Below, piece by piece: positions 25,750-34,997 of a stretch of 64,000 nt of DNA. Source of the stretch: Falsiroseomonas tokyonensis (GTDB lineage: Bacteria; Pseudomonadota; Alphaproteobacteria; Acetobacterales; Acetobacteraceae). The notes below the pieces were generated by a model. The model was not told where the DNA came from. It worked only from the letters and a program-made list of their open reading frames with translations, and ran no database searches. The position numbers were made by a program, and so were the translations under genes. The first letter of the stretch is position 1, and every line of letters starts with the position of its first letter. Location of the stretch: positions 124,001 through 188,000 of the forward strand of contig NZ_JAFNJS010000008.1 in NCBI RefSeq assembly GCF_019024325.1, in the 5' to 3' direction.

Positions 25750-25971
25750 CTAGCCTTCCAAGCCCTTCCCCGCCGCCGGCCCGCCGCCATCGCGGCTTTT
25801 CGCGGCCCTCAGGCCCTCCTGCAGAAGCGTCCGGATCGCAGCGGTCCGGCTCGGCATCCCGGCCGGAACCCCCCATCGATCAATGGCCTCCACCTCGGCT
25901 TCCGGCATCGCAATGATGACGCGCTGCACTGCCGCCCTCTCCGCGCCGTACTGACGCGCAGCTTTCTTCAT
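25750..25971 (-). CDS. Ribbon-helix-helix regulator
   Basis: 73 residues. The segment RVIIAMPEAEVEAIDRWGVPAGMPSRTAAIR (strand, helix, helix, split around VPAGMPSR) is the Arc/MetJ fold. Strong ribosome site AAGGAGAGG and a good promoter precede it. It probably controls the cassette. Confidence 0.65.
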   Translation of the reverse strand: MKKAARQYGAERAAVQRVIIAMPEAEVEAIDRWGVPAGMPSRTAAIRTLLQEGLRAAKSRDGGGPAAGKGLEG

Positions 25972-25994
25972 ATGCCTCTCCTTTCATCTCACTA

Positions 25995-26024
25995 AGCATA
26001 TCTAGCGTCATACCGCGTCGTCAA
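25995..26024 (-). promoter_or_regulatory. Promoter of the ribbon-helix-helix gene
   Basis: On the minus strand TTGACG (26019-26024), 18-bp spacer and TATGCT (25995-26000), about 25 bp upstream of the start codon. Confidence 0.6.
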
Positions 26025-26085
26025 TAGCGGCATCCGCCCATCATGTGGCAGACGATGTGCGCAACGGCATCGTGGGGCGCATATC

Positions 26086-26517
26086 ATGGCCAGGAGGCCG
26101 ATTGACGGGAAGGGCGCTGCGGAGCGAAAAATATACCTTCTGCCGCCGGAGATGATTTCGAGAATCAAGGCATATCAAGAAGAGAACGGTATAGCCTCAG
26201 AGACCGAAGCCGTTCGGCGCCTCATAGATTTGGCTCTAGAGTCGAGAGATGGAGTGAGCAGCTTACTCGATAAGCTTGGTGCGCGATTTAGAGAGGAGCG
26301 CGATCTTCGCGTTCTTGCGAGAGATATACTTGCCAATCACAGTCGCGTCGTGGCCATACGATACCCAGAAGGCATGATCGAATTCGAGATGGAAGACGGT
26401 ATGGCGGGACGTTTGCAGCGCAATGGAGACCGATGGTTCGGCGATGCGCAGCATGGCAACTGGCGCCGGTACCCGCCGGATGAAGTGCGGGGGTTGGACG
26501 ATGATATTCCCTTCTGA
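26086..26517 (+). CDS. Ribbon-helix-helix domain protein
   Basis: 143 residues. The N-terminal RKIYLLPPEMISRIKAYQEE then SETEAVRRLIDLAL is a ribbon-helix-helix DNA-binding module. The C-terminal half (residues about 75-143) is a separate small domain. The gene has lower GC and different codon use from its neighbours, a sign of recent acquisition. It is divergent from the 25750 regulator. Confidence 0.65.
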   Translation: MARRPIDGKGAAERKIYLLPPEMISRIKAYQEENGIASETEAVRRLIDLALESRDGVSSLLDKLGARFREERDLRVLARDILANHSRVVAIRYPEGMIEFEMEDGMAGRLQRNGDRWFGDAQHGNWRRYPPDEVRGLDDDIPF

Positions 26518-26573
26518 CTCCCCACCCGGCAGCGACGGCTGATACGCTCTCCGCAACTGGAGGGGGCAAAATC

Positions 26574-27092
26574 ATGCGCAGCGGAATTCTTGCGGTCCTG
26601 TTTTTGAGCGCCTGCGCCAACGGAGCGCACGTGGATCGCACAAGACAGGCGTTTCACTGGCCCTGGTCGGAACGACGTCAGCAGGTGGAAGCTACATCTG
26701 AGACCCCTGCGTCACCCCAGGCTCTGGCACAGCCCGCAGTCTTGGCCGCTGAAGAAGAGGCCTTCGTTCAAAACATGGCCAGGGAACACCCATACGACAC
26801 GCCTGAATTCCGCACCGCCCTTCGACGACAGGCGGACCGACAATACGCATGGCTTGAGCCATCCGAAGCCACCGCGCAGCGACGGCAATGGGAATACGAG
26901 CGTCTTCTCCGGCTGGTAAATCAGGAACGCCAGCGCCTTGCCCAGGTCAGAAGACAGGCCGCGCCCTTGCCGGCTGCCGCGCCATCGTACGTGCCCTCGA
27001 CCGGGAGCTACTCCGGTAGCGGCTGTGGCAGCCGAGGCGGGCCCGGTTACCGGCTTCCGAGCGGGCGCTGCGCTAGCTGGAGACGGCGATAG
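26574..27092 (+). CDS. Putative lipoprotein with C-terminal GSRGGPGYRLPSG motif
   Basis: 172 residues. Signal peptide MRSGILAVLFLSAC with lipobox LSAC, acylated at Cys14, so membrane anchored. A helical charged middle part follows. The C-terminus GCGSRGGPGYRLPSGRCAS is a short conserved Cys motif seen at the ends of many bacterial exported proteins. GGAGGGG precedes the start. It may be a lysogenic conversion factor, expressed from the prophage. Confidence 0.6.
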   Translation: MRSGILAVLFLSACANGAHVDRTRQAFHWPWSERRQQVEATSETPASPQALAQPAVLAAEEEAFVQNMAREHPYDTPEFRTALRRQADRQYAWLEPSEATAQRRQWEYERLLRLVNQERQRLAQVRRQAAPLPAAAPSYVPSTGSYSGSGCGSRGGPGYRLPSGRCASWRRR

Positions 27093-27152
27093 AGGCTTCA
27101 GCCTGCAGCGAAGGATGATACGGTCCCAGGACAACGCGACGGGAAACGGCCG

Positions 27153-27755
27153 ATGAAAGTACGCCTTGCACTAATCATGATTGCAATTTCGATGCAGGCC
27201 GGCGCGCAGGAGCAAAGCCAACCCTCGATTTGCCGAGACGTCCAATCACCGACATCTCGGCTTGCCTGTTACGATGCCCTCTTCCCGCCAAGAGCAGCGG
27301 CCCCTACGCCTGCCGCCCCGACGAACGATAGGCCGCGGCGGCAGTGGAACGTCACTGAGCGGGTGGATCCCTTGACCCAGCAGCCGACGGTCACGCTGTC
27401 GGTAGACGCGGACACGAGCTTCGCGTCTGGCACACCTCGTCTTTACCTCAGGTGTCGCCGTAACAGAACCGAGGCCTACATTTTTTGGTATGAGTTCCTT
27501 GGGCCTGCCAGACCGCACTCTGTGACGTGGCGCGCTTCCCCTGGACGGCATGTCTCGGCCGAATGGGACAGTGGGCAGGACGGCGACTCATCGTTTGCGC
27601 CTGCGGCTGTGCAGTTCATTCGGACGCTTATCGGCGCAGAGACATTATTCATCCAGGCAGCCAGCAGGCTCAGGACAACACCAACAGTAGAATTCAGCCT
27701 TGCCGGCCTAAGCGAGGCCATCGGGCCGCTTCAACGGGCGTGCGGCTGGCGCTAA
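27153..27755 (+). CDS. VasI-like exported protein
   Basis: 200 residues. Signal peptide MKVRLALIMIAISMQAGA. The pattern QSPTSRLACYDALF, a middle WNVTERVDPLTQQPTVTLSV with LYLRCRRNRTEAYIFW, and the end LAGLSEAIGPLQRACGW match the VasI family, originally named from type VI secretion loci. No type VI gene is nearby; prophage copies are probably envelope modifiers expressed in the lysogen. It converges with the late gene 27752, overlapping by 4 bp. Confidence 0.65.
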   Translation: MKVRLALIMIAISMQAGAQEQSQPSICRDVQSPTSRLACYDALFPPRAAAPTPAAPTNDRPRRQWNVTERVDPLTQQPTVTLSVDADTSFASGTPRLYLRCRRNRTEAYIFWYEFLGPARPHSVTWRASPGRHVSAEWDSGQDGDSSFAPAAVQFIRTLIGAETLFIQAASRLRTTPTVEFSLAGLSEAIGPLQRACGWR

Positions 27756-28024
27756 CCCTCCCCCTTCTTCGCTGCCGCCTGGCGCTTTTCCGTGGCGGCG
27801 GCGAACAGCGCCTTTTCCTCCGTGCTCATGCCTGCCTGCAAAGCCTGGGCCGGCACCGGCCCGGCAGCGGCGTCGATGATCAGCCCCTGGGCATCCACCC
27901 ACTCCACATGCGGCGCCGCATCGGGCTGGCCGTAGGAGCGCGAGACCAGCGCTGCGCCGGTCTTCTCTGCCAGCACCATTCCGACCCGGCCGAATTCGCG
28001 CCGAAGAACCGTGTGACCGATCAT
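27752..28024 (-). CDS. Small late-operon protein
   Basis: 90 residues. Start 28024 follows GGAGG. A beta-rich N-terminus (IGHTVLRREFGRVGMVLAEK) and a helical, charged C-terminus. It lies between tail tube and tail chaperone and probably acts in tail assembly. No family recognised. Confidence 0.55.
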   Translation of the reverse strand: MIGHTVLRREFGRVGMVLAEKTGAALVSRSYGQPDAAPHVEWVDAQGLIIDAAAGPVPAQALQAGMSTEEKALFAAATEKRQAAAKKGEG

Positions 28025-28035
28025 GCTCGCCTCCA

Positions 28036-29202
28036 TCAATAGCTGCACAGGAACACGCCCGCGTCCGGCCCATCGGCCTGGAACGACATGCTGTTCACGC
28101 CGAGCCCCTCGCGCGCGGTGGGGTCGTTCTGAACCACGCGCGCCCGCGGCAGGGTCAGCAGGAAGCGGTTCCCGGCAGTGTTGCCGATGCGCACCATCAG
28201 CGGCATCGCCACGCCGTTCCGGAAATTGTCGAAGAGCGTGACGTAGTTGCTGACGTTCATGTAGGGATCGAGCGATCCGCCGCTGGCGCGCGACGTGGGC
28301 AGCGCGATGCCGACGCCTTCCACCGCCTCCGGATCGTCCGGCAGCACCACCAGAACGCCGGCATTGACCCTCAGCGTGCGAACCTGCGCCTTCACCCGGT
28401 TCAACTGGCTGATGCCTCCGACCCAGCGCGGCGGCGTGACCGGAACCGGCGACAGCGCTGAGGCCGGGAAGGACACTGCCGAGGTGGAGAGGAACTGCCC
28501 GCGCATCTCGAATACGATGAAGGCCAAGCCGCCAGTCGTCAGCTCAATCGACCAGCTGCCAAAGTTGCCGACGAAGATCCATTGCAGACCATCGGCGTAG
28601 AAGTAGAAGGTCGCGGTCTTGTAGACGCTCTCGTCGCTGGTCGGCGAATACAGCACGTTGATCGGAATCTGCGCACTCGTGCTGGTGCTGGCCGCGGTGC
28701 CCAGCGTCTCGCCCAGCGTCGCCACGCGGCCGGTCGTATAGTCGGTGATGCCTGTGGTTTGCGACAGGTTGCCGGACAGCGTGAGCGGCATGCCCCGGTA
28801 TTGCTGGGCCGTGGTGCCGAACGGCGAGGCCAGGGTGATGCTCGTCGTGGTGCCGGAAGCTGCCGCGGTCGGAGCGCCAACGGTGGCCGAGGTCACGGTC
28901 TCCGCGAAGGCGCAGCAGGCGAGCAGCTTGCCCCACTCCGGCGCCGTGCCGGCGGTGCCGGACCCGCGCAGGGGCAGGCGAATGCTGACGGTCGGACGCA
29001 GCCCGCCGACGATGCCCGGCGCACTGTCGAGAGATCCGGTCAGGGTCGGGTCGTCGGTGTTGCTCTGGTTGAAGGAGATTGTGATATCGCCGCGCAGCCA
29101 GTCGCCGGCCGCGGGCGTGCCTGCAATCGCATCGGCGCCGGCGGTCGTCTCGATCTTGGCCGCAAACGCGGCGTTCCGCATGCGGATGAGGTTGGTCGAC
29201 AT
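28036..29202 (-). CDS. Major tail tube protein
   Basis: 388 residues. The N-terminus MSTNLIRMRNAAFAAKIETTAG is typical of tail tube subunits of this group. Thr/Ser/Gly-rich beta structure follows, plus an Ig-like region around residues 280-370. It lies after the tail terminator gene, as in lambda V. Confidence 0.75.
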   Translation of the reverse strand: MSTNLIRMRNAAFAAKIETTAGADAIAGTPAAGDWLRGDITISFNQSNTDDPTLTGSLDSAPGIVGGLRPTVSIRLPLRGSGTAGTAPEWGKLLACCAFAETVTSATVGAPTAAASGTTTSITLASPFGTTAQQYRGMPLTLSGNLSQTTGITDYTTGRVATLGETLGTAASTSTSAQIPINVLYSPTSDESVYKTATFYFYADGLQWIFVGNFGSWSIELTTGGLAFIVFEMRGQFLSTSAVSFPASALSPVPVTPPRWVGGISQLNRVKAQVRTLRVNAGVLVVLPDDPEAVEGVGIALPTSRASGGSLDPYMNVSNYVTLFDNFRNGVAMPLMVRIGNTAGNRFLLTLPRARVVQNDPTAREGLGVNSMSFQADGPDAGVFLCSY

Positions 29203-29250
29203 AGATGCCGCTCCATCGGTTCAGGAAGCCTTGCCCAAGGGCCGATGGGG

Positions 29251-29715
29251 CTACAGGGAGGTGCGGCCCGCCGGCGCAAAGACGGTGGCGCGGAAGACGG
29301 CCTCCAGGCTGCCACAGTGACGGCTGCTCTCATCGGCCTGGAACAGCGCCGCGGAAAGCCCGACAAGCTCCAAGCCGGTCGTCAGATCACCGCCGCCGGG
29401 CCGTTCAAGCGGCTCGTCAACCAGCGCCTCCACCACATCATTCGCCAGTTGCGAAACCGCAGCCTCGGCGGCCAGTTCGTCGCCACCATCAGCCCAGCCG
29501 CGCACAGTGATGTCGGCGGTCCAGACGCTTTCGCATGGCACCTGGAATTCCGTCGCGACCGCCAGCGAGACCGGCGTCGTGTAGATCAGGATCGGCATCG
29601 CCTCATCGGCGCCGGGATCGGTGCGGCGGGATCGCTCCAGCGTGGCGTCGGGCCTGGCTGCGGCCAAGCGCAGCCCGACCTCATCGGCTAGTAGAGTAAG
29701 GATCGGCGTCGGCAC
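29251..29715 (-). CDS. Tail terminator-like protein
   Basis: 154 residues, mixed alpha/beta. Size and position between head-tail joining protein and tube correspond to lambda U. RGWADGGDELAAEAAVSQLANDV is compatible with that fold. Assigned from position rather than motif. Confidence 0.5.
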   Translation of the reverse strand: MPTPILTLLADEVGLRLAAARPDATLERSRRTDPGADEAMPILIYTTPVSLAVATEFQVPCESVWTADITVRGWADGGDELAAEAAVSQLANDVVEALVDEPLERPGGGDLTTGLELVGLSAALFQADESSRHCGSLEAVFRATVFAPAGRTSL

Positions 29716-29718
29716 GCG

Positions 29719-30054
29719 CTATGCCTTCACCAGCGTGACGGTATAGCCATCCAGCGGCGATTCCCCCTCGACACGCTCAATCCGATAGTCGCCGGGTGGC
29801 GCAATGTCGTTCCTCTCGCGGAAGGCCAGCAAGTCGCCGCGCTCGGGCGACCCGGGCAGCGCCGTCGCGGTCATCCAGCACCTGGCCCGCTCCCCTTGCG
29901 CCGGCGCGGGCCCGAACGCATCCGCCGTCACCCGCGACGATACCACCCGGATAGTCCGGCTCGGCCCGCCGCTGTGCGACATCCACACCGCGTCGATGCC
30001 TAGGTTCTCGTCATCCACCAGCGCGGCCGCGGCCTCATCAAAGACGTTGCCCAT
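29719..30054 (-). CDS. Head-tail joining protein (FII-like)
   Basis: 111 residues, starting MGNVFDEAAAALVDDENLG. The start was trimmed from an upstream in-frame ATG at 30159 that would overlap the capsid gene. Beta-rich; ends in YTVTLVKA. Placed as in lambda FII by size and order. Confidence 0.55.
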   Translation of the reverse strand: MGNVFDEAAAALVDDENLGIDAVWMSHSGGPSRTIRVVSSRVTADAFGPAPAQGERARCWMTATALPGSPERGDLLAFRERNDIAPPGDYRIERVEGESPLDGYTVTLVKA

Positions 30055-30086
30055 GACCGCACTCCTCTCCACCGCCTCCGCCGCGA

Positions 30087-31148
30087 TCAGCTCTTGGTCA
30101 GGCGAACCAGGCTCAGCGGGCGCAGGCAGGCGATCAGGGGGTTGGATTGCAGCTCCCACACCGCGCGCTTGCTGGTCTGATTCTCCGGCAGCCGCAGCAT
30201 GTACATCGGCAGGCCGGCGCTGCTCACCGTCTCGAAGGTGTCGGCCGGCGCATAGAGCATCTGGAACAGGCCGGGCACATTGGTCATGAAGGCGCGCGCC
30301 ACATCGGTCCCGACCGCCACCGTGCTGCCGTCATCGGTGCCGCGATAGTTGATCCAAATCGCGCCGGCGAAGTCCACCGCATCATACACCGGCGAATTCT
30401 CGGTGATGATCTCGGCGGCGCGCTGATTGCCGAAGGCGGCGGTCTGGCGGGCCTTGACGTACTCCTTGGAGCCGACCAGGGCATCCCAGAAATTGTCGCC
30501 GCACAGGATCACCAGGCGCGCGCCGCTTACGATCATGCCGTTCAGCGCCTTGATCATCGAGCGCTTCAGCCCCGCGACGGTGGTGCGCGTGACGCCGCTT
30601 TCCGCCGTCATCGTCGAGAAGGGGAAGTTGACCGTCGCCGGGCGGCTGACGCCCATCCAGGAATAGTAGTCATACAGCGGGGTGGTGCCGTCGGCATCCA
30701 CCACCAGGCCGTCGATCGCGCCCAGCAGCATATGCTCGATCGTCAAGCTCCACTGCATGCGCACCCCGACCGGCCCATCCACCCGATCGGCGATGAGCTG
30801 GGACATCATCATCGGGGCCGTCAGGCCGCGCGCCCGGGCGTTCAGCAGCTCGTCGGCATTGATTTCGACCTGGCGGGACAGGTGGTTGGCCTCCAGCCGG
30901 CGCAGCTTGCCCTTGGTCTTCGGCGCCTCGGAGGGCGGCGACCCACGCGGGGAGGTCGGGATCAGGCTCATCGCGCCGTTCACCTCCTCGAAGGCGGCGG
31001 TCGTGGTGGTGATGCCGCTCTCCGTCACCAGGCCAGGCATAGAGCGCAGCAGGGTCGGGGTGAACGGGAAGTTCTCGTTGATCTGGCGGGTCAGCGTGAC
31101 GCTCGAATAGGCGTCGCCGTTGAAGACGTCCATCATGGTGCCGGGCAT
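30087..31148 (-). CDS. Major capsid protein (lambda gpE family)
   Basis: 353 residues. Start of the family pattern MMDVFNGDAYSSVTLTRQIN, then INADELLNARARG and RVDGPVGVRMQWSLTIEHM, and a C-terminal WELQSNPLIACLRPLSLV. This is the gpE-type HK97 fold that forms the icosahedral shell. Start could be 31148 or 31136. Confidence 0.88.
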   Translation of the reverse strand: MPGTMMDVFNGDAYSSVTLTRQINENFPFTPTLLRSMPGLVTESGITTTTAAFEEVNGAMSLIPTSPRGSPPSEAPKTKGKLRRLEANHLSRQVEINADELLNARARGLTAPMMMSQLIADRVDGPVGVRMQWSLTIEHMLLGAIDGLVVDADGTTPLYDYYSWMGVSRPATVNFPFSTMTAESGVTRTTVAGLKRSMIKALNGMIVSGARLVILCGDNFWDALVGSKEYVKARQTAAFGNQRAAEIITENSPVYDAVDFAGAIWINYRGTDDGSTVAVGTDVARAFMTNVPGLFQMLYAPADTFETVSSAGLPMYMLRLPENQTSKRAVWELQSNPLIACLRPLSLVRLTKS

Positions 31149-31187
31149 GGCATGGTTCTCCTGCCGGCACCCGCCGGCGTTGCAGGT

Positions 31188-31844
31188 TCAGGAACGGATG
31201 ATCAGGCCGGCCGCCTTCAGGGACAGCGCCGCCGCGGTCTTGGCTGCGGTCAGACCGCCGCCGGAGAGGCTGGAGTCGTACTGCAGCGCATGCGCGTTCA
31301 CCTCGGCGTCGCGGACGATGCCGGTGCCGCGGCCCGTGCTGGTCGCTGGGACCGTGACCGGGCCATACAGGACCGCCGCCGCCGGCAGGTTGGTCGCATT
31401 GGTGAAGGGCACATAGGCCAGATCGCCCGCCGCCATAGTGACGTCGAAGCCATCGCCCGCCACCATCGGCGTGCCGCCGGCGGTCATGGTGAAAACGATG
31501 TCATCGGCGAAGGCGACGCCGGTGGCGCCGGTCCCGATCATGAACCCATCCGGGTCGCGCACCGTGAACGCCGTCGCGGCGGTCATGCGGACCGTGTAGA
31601 CGCCCACCTTCGCGCCGGGCCCGACCGTGACCGCCGACATCGTGGCGTTGCCGGTGTTGCCGCCGGACTTCGCCGCCGAGGTCGCCGCGCCGACGGCGCG
31701 CTGAGCCAGCACCAGACCGGCGCCGAAGGTCACCTCCGCCCCGGTCGTGTTCGCGATGATGATGGCCTCACGGGACCGATAGCCATTGGCCTCGGAGACC
31801 AGGAACTCGCCGGCGCGAACCGGCTCGGAAATCACGCTCGGCAT
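31188..31844 (-). CDS. Head decoration protein (gpD-like)
   Basis: 218 residues, Ala/Gly/Thr rich. The order EFLVSEANGYRSREAIIIA then LVLAQR and the later TVRDPDGF are typical of decoration proteins that trimerise on the capsid. It sits between protease and capsid, as in lambda. The two are separated from the protease stop by 2 bp. Confidence 0.75.
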   Translation of the reverse strand: MPSVISEPVRAGEFLVSEANGYRSREAIIIANTTGAEVTFGAGLVLAQRAVGAATSAAKSGGNTGNATMSAVTVGPGAKVGVYTVRMTAATAFTVRDPDGFMIGTGATGVAFADDIVFTMTAGGTPMVAGDGFDVTMAAGDLAYVPFTNATNLPAAAVLYGPVTVPATSTGRGTGIVRDAEVNAHALQYDSSLSGGGLTAAKTAAALSLKAAGLIIRS

Positions 31845-31846
31845 GT

Positions 31847-33208
31847 TCAGATCGCCTTCTTCTGCGAGTTGCGCTTGGCGTAGATCGCGCCAGCATCGAT
31901 GATGGTGGGGGCCGTGGCGGAAGCGCCGGTGTGGCGCGTGTCGGTCTGCACCGCGTCATCGATGGCGGCGCCTTGGCGCGCCATCTGCTTGCGGGCGAAC
32001 TCCAGGCTGACGCCCTCGGCGATGAATTCGTCCGCCACCTCCGGCATGCCGCAGCGTGCCGCCGTTTCCTTGATCTGCGCCGCCAGCGTCAGACGCTCCT
32101 TGACCGCCGCCATGGAGGCGCCGGAGCGGACCAGCGGCGTGATAAGGCTCGCGAAGCCGGCCGCGTGGCACGCCTCCATTACAGCGAGCATGTCGGCCGC
32201 GGCCTGCTGGGTGCCCTTCGGCGTCACCACCGGCTGCGGGTTCAGCCAGGCGCCCGGAGGCGTCCCATCGGGCTGTGTCTCCGGCTGCGCCTCGGGCTCG
32301 ACGCCCTCCGGCGCGCCCTGCGTCTCCGGCTTGTCGGCGGTCTTCGGCTTGCCCATGCGGCCAGCCGACAGGGAGGCGCCGCGAGGCGCCGTGTGCGTTG
32401 CGAGTGCCATCACGGCCTCCTCGAATGTTGCGATTTGATCGGCCAGCCCAGCATCGATGGCATCCTGGCCGCGGTAGATGCCGGCTTCGGTCTGCCGCAC
32501 CGCGGCTTCCGTAATCCCGCGATTGGCCGCGACCAGCCGCACAAAGCGCCTGTAGATCGCATCCACCTCGCCCTGGAATTCCTGGGCCGCGTCGGGGTCG
32601 AGAGGCAACTCCGAGGCGCCCCAAGTCTTCTTCCGACCGGCCTGGATAAATGTCACCTTGACGCCCGCCTCTTGCAGCGCCTCGGAGACGTCGGCGTGGT
32701 ACATCACCACCCCGATGGAGCCAGCCTGCGCATCGGCGCCGATCACGATCCGATCCGCCGCACTACCGATGGCATAGGCCGCGGAACACATCAGTTGATT
32801 CACGCTGGCATAGATCGGCTTCACGCCGCGCTGCGACGCCAGCCATTCGGCAAAGTCCAGGCAGCCGCCGGACTCGCCGCCCGGGCTGTCGATGTCGAGC
32901 ATGATGCCATCGACATGCCGGTCGGCCAACGCCGCGCCCACCATATCCGCCAGCGCCTGGTAGCTGGTGACGCCGGACATGGCATCCATGGAGCCACCAC
33001 GGTGCACCAGCTCGCCCAGCACCGGGATGATCGCGATGCCGCCGGCCTGGCTGTATTCGCGCGGGCTCCGCGCCTCATTCTCCCGCTCGCCGTCATAGCC
33101 CATCAGGGCAGCCGACGGCGCAAGTGCCGCCAGCACCGCCGCGCCGGCGGCAGGCGCAATCAACTGCGGCCGGTTCAGCAACCGGCCGAGGAAACGCCCA
33201 TGGCGCAT
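31847..33208 (-). CDS. S49-family head maturation protease with C-terminal scaffold-like region
   Basis: 453 residues. SppA/gpC motifs: GIMLDIDSPGGESGGCLD, catalytic Ser in LMCSAAYAIGSAADRI and probable Lys in QAGRKKTWGA. The first about 280 residues are protease. The rest is a Pro/Glu linker and helices resembling a lambda Nu3-type scaffold. It would process capsid components during prohead maturation. Confidence 0.85.
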   Translation of the reverse strand: MRHGRFLGRLLNRPQLIAPAAGAAVLAALAPSAALMGYDGERENEARSPREYSQAGGIAIIPVLGELVHRGGSMDAMSGVTSYQALADMVGAALADRHVDGIMLDIDSPGGESGGCLDFAEWLASQRGVKPIYASVNQLMCSAAYAIGSAADRIVIGADAQAGSIGVVMYHADVSEALQEAGVKVTFIQAGRKKTWGASELPLDPDAAQEFQGEVDAIYRRFVRLVAANRGITEAAVRQTEAGIYRGQDAIDAGLADQIATFEEAVMALATHTAPRGASLSAGRMGKPKTADKPETQGAPEGVEPEAQPETQPDGTPPGAWLNPQPVVTPKGTQQAAADMLAVMEACHAAGFASLITPLVRSGASMAAVKERLTLAAQIKETAARCGMPEVADEFIAEGVSLEFARKQMARQGAAIDDAVQTDTRHTGASATAPTIIDAGAIYAKRNSQKKAI

Positions 33209-33219
33209 GAAGCCTTCTC

Positions 33220-34725
33220 CTAATTCGCCGGCTGCGGCTCAGGCTCAGCACTGGACGGCGCGGCGCCTCCGGCAGGCAGGCCAAGCCTCGCTTCGCGATC
33301 CATATCCGCACGACGCTGCTGGTCTATGACCTCCACATCGTCGCCGCGCTCGGCCACCGCCGCCTGGCGCGAGGTCAGCCCGCCAGAAATTTCAGCCGCG
33401 ACCGCCTCGATATCCTGCTTCGGGTGGATGTACTCCCACCGCTCCGGCCGCCATTCCACACGCATCAGGTCGGTTTCGGTAACCGACTTCGGCACCTTCA
33501 CCACCCCGAACGCCACCGCATAGTTGACGAAGCGGCGCCAGATTGGCTCATTGAACTGCGCGCACAGCAGGTTCCACTGCCACTGCCGGCACTGACGCTT
33601 GAAAGTGTTGAACTGCGCCCGGAAGGTCCGATCATTCGAATCCTTCCAGTTGCCGGTCATCTCCTCGTACAGCACGCCGATGCTGGCCGAGACCGCGCGA
33701 TGCCCGGCCGCCATGAACGGCTCAAAGCTGGTGCCGACATCGGCCGGCTGCGAAAACACGACATCCTCGCCCGGGTCCAGATACTGCATGGTGCCCGGTT
33801 CCATGGCGACGGTCGGAAGATCGCCCAGGCTCTCCTTGATCCGCCCCCATTCGGCCGCGAGCTCGACCGGATCTTCCCCGCCGGTCAGCGACTTCTTCAC
33901 GAAGCCGACGATGGAGGCGACCATCTGCTTCCGAAGCAACTCAGCGTCGTAGTACTGTGCCACTTGGTGCAGAATCGCCATCGCGGAGGCCAGCCACGGC
34001 AGGCCACGCTGCAGCCCGGCCTGCGTCACATGGAAGACGTGGCACATATCCGACGCCGCGACGGGCTTTGGGGTCATGTCCATGACGACATTGGTCGTCG
34101 TGTCTTCGCCTGGATGCCGCGGATAGGTCCAGTAAGCGACCCGCTGGCTGATCCCGTTCCTCTCGATGCCTTGCGAGATATTGGCGATGCCATTCCCGGA
34201 CCAGTCCAGCGGCACCATCTCGGCCGGCAGCAGTTGCACCTGGAACGGGAGCGGCAGACCATCCTCAAGCCGCCGGCGGCGCATGCGCGCGAAGCACTCG
34301 CCCGCCTCCACTACCTCATCCATCGCAAGCGCCTGCTGGCCGTAGAAGTCCAGCACGCCATCGGCATCGGAAACCCGCGCCCAGTCCGCGAAGGCCTCGG
34401 TCAGGGCCTCCCGCACGCGGTCGTTGCGGCACAGGCTGCGCGGCTTGATGCCGAGCCCGACTGTGTGCGTCGCGGCCAGATCCATCGCCCGCTTACCCAG
34501 CGGGTTGTTGCGCCGCAGATCGCGTGATCGCCGAACCAATTCCGGCCCGCTCGCCGACACGATCGCGTTCGGCCCCAGGCCCAATGGGCGCCAGGCCGAC
34601 AGACGCCGGCCGATGCTGGCCGCGTTGTGGCTCGGCGGGGCCGGCGCAGTCCCGCCGTCGAAAGACGCTGCCGCCATACCCGCCTTCACGCGATAGCGCG
34701 GCTTGCTCACCAGGACCGGGGCCAT
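33220..34725 (-). CDS. Portal protein (lambda gpB family)
   Basis: 501 residues from MAPVLVSKPRYRVKAG; upstream in-frame ATGs would run through the gpW-like gene. Signature AHNDR-type region is replaced here by ATHTVGLGIKPRSLCRNDRV; FARMRRRRLEDGLPLPFQVQLL and WKDSNDRTFRAQFNTFKRQ are family blocks. Forms the dodecameric DNA entry ring and packaging motor dock. Confidence 0.88.
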   Translation of the reverse strand: MAPVLVSKPRYRVKAGMAAASFDGGTAPAPPSHNAASIGRRLSAWRPLGLGPNAIVSASGPELVRRSRDLRRNNPLGKRAMDLAATHTVGLGIKPRSLCRNDRVREALTEAFADWARVSDADGVLDFYGQQALAMDEVVEAGECFARMRRRRLEDGLPLPFQVQLLPAEMVPLDWSGNGIANISQGIERNGISQRVAYWTYPRHPGEDTTTNVVMDMTPKPVAASDMCHVFHVTQAGLQRGLPWLASAMAILHQVAQYYDAELLRKQMVASIVGFVKKSLTGGEDPVELAAEWGRIKESLGDLPTVAMEPGTMQYLDPGEDVVFSQPADVGTSFEPFMAAGHRAVSASIGVLYEEMTGNWKDSNDRTFRAQFNTFKRQCRQWQWNLLCAQFNEPIWRRFVNYAVAFGVVKVPKSVTETDLMRVEWRPERWEYIHPKQDIEAVAAEISGGLTSRQAAVAERGDDVEVIDQQRRADMDREARLGLPAGGAAPSSAEPEPQPAN

Positions 34726-34727
34726 GC

Positions 34728-34997
34728 TCAATACCCCGAACTCACGCTGGCCCGGAACGCTCGCACGCGCGTCGTGCCGGCGCCGGCCAATCCCGCCTGG
34801 ATATCCGCAATCCGGGCCACCAGTCGGTTCCGGATCACCTCTGCCTCTGCCACGGTGACAGTGGCATAGCGAACCTGCCGCCCATCCGCGAAGCGCACAT
34901 CCTGCGGCGTCTTGCCCAGCATGCGCTTCTGCATCGCGGCGTCGTGCGCGGCCAAGTCGGCCCGCGCCACGCTCAGATCGGTCTGCGAAAAGGGCAT
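34728..34997 (-). CDS. gpW-like head completion protein
   Basis: 89 residues (MPFSQTDLSVARADLAAHDAAM). Two helices flank a beta hairpin with VRFADGRQVRYATVT, the gpW layout. It lies between terminase and portal, as in lambda. Confidence 0.75.
   Translation of the reverse strand: MPFSQTDLSVARADLAAHDAAMQKRMLGKTPQDVRFADGRQVRYATVTVAEAEVIRNRLVARIADIQAGLAGAGTTRVRAFRASVSSGY

Noticed and set aside
30147-31883. 578-codon plus-strand frame full of His, Arg and Gly
   Set aside because: Antisense shadow spanning capsid and decoration genes; no plausible protein features.
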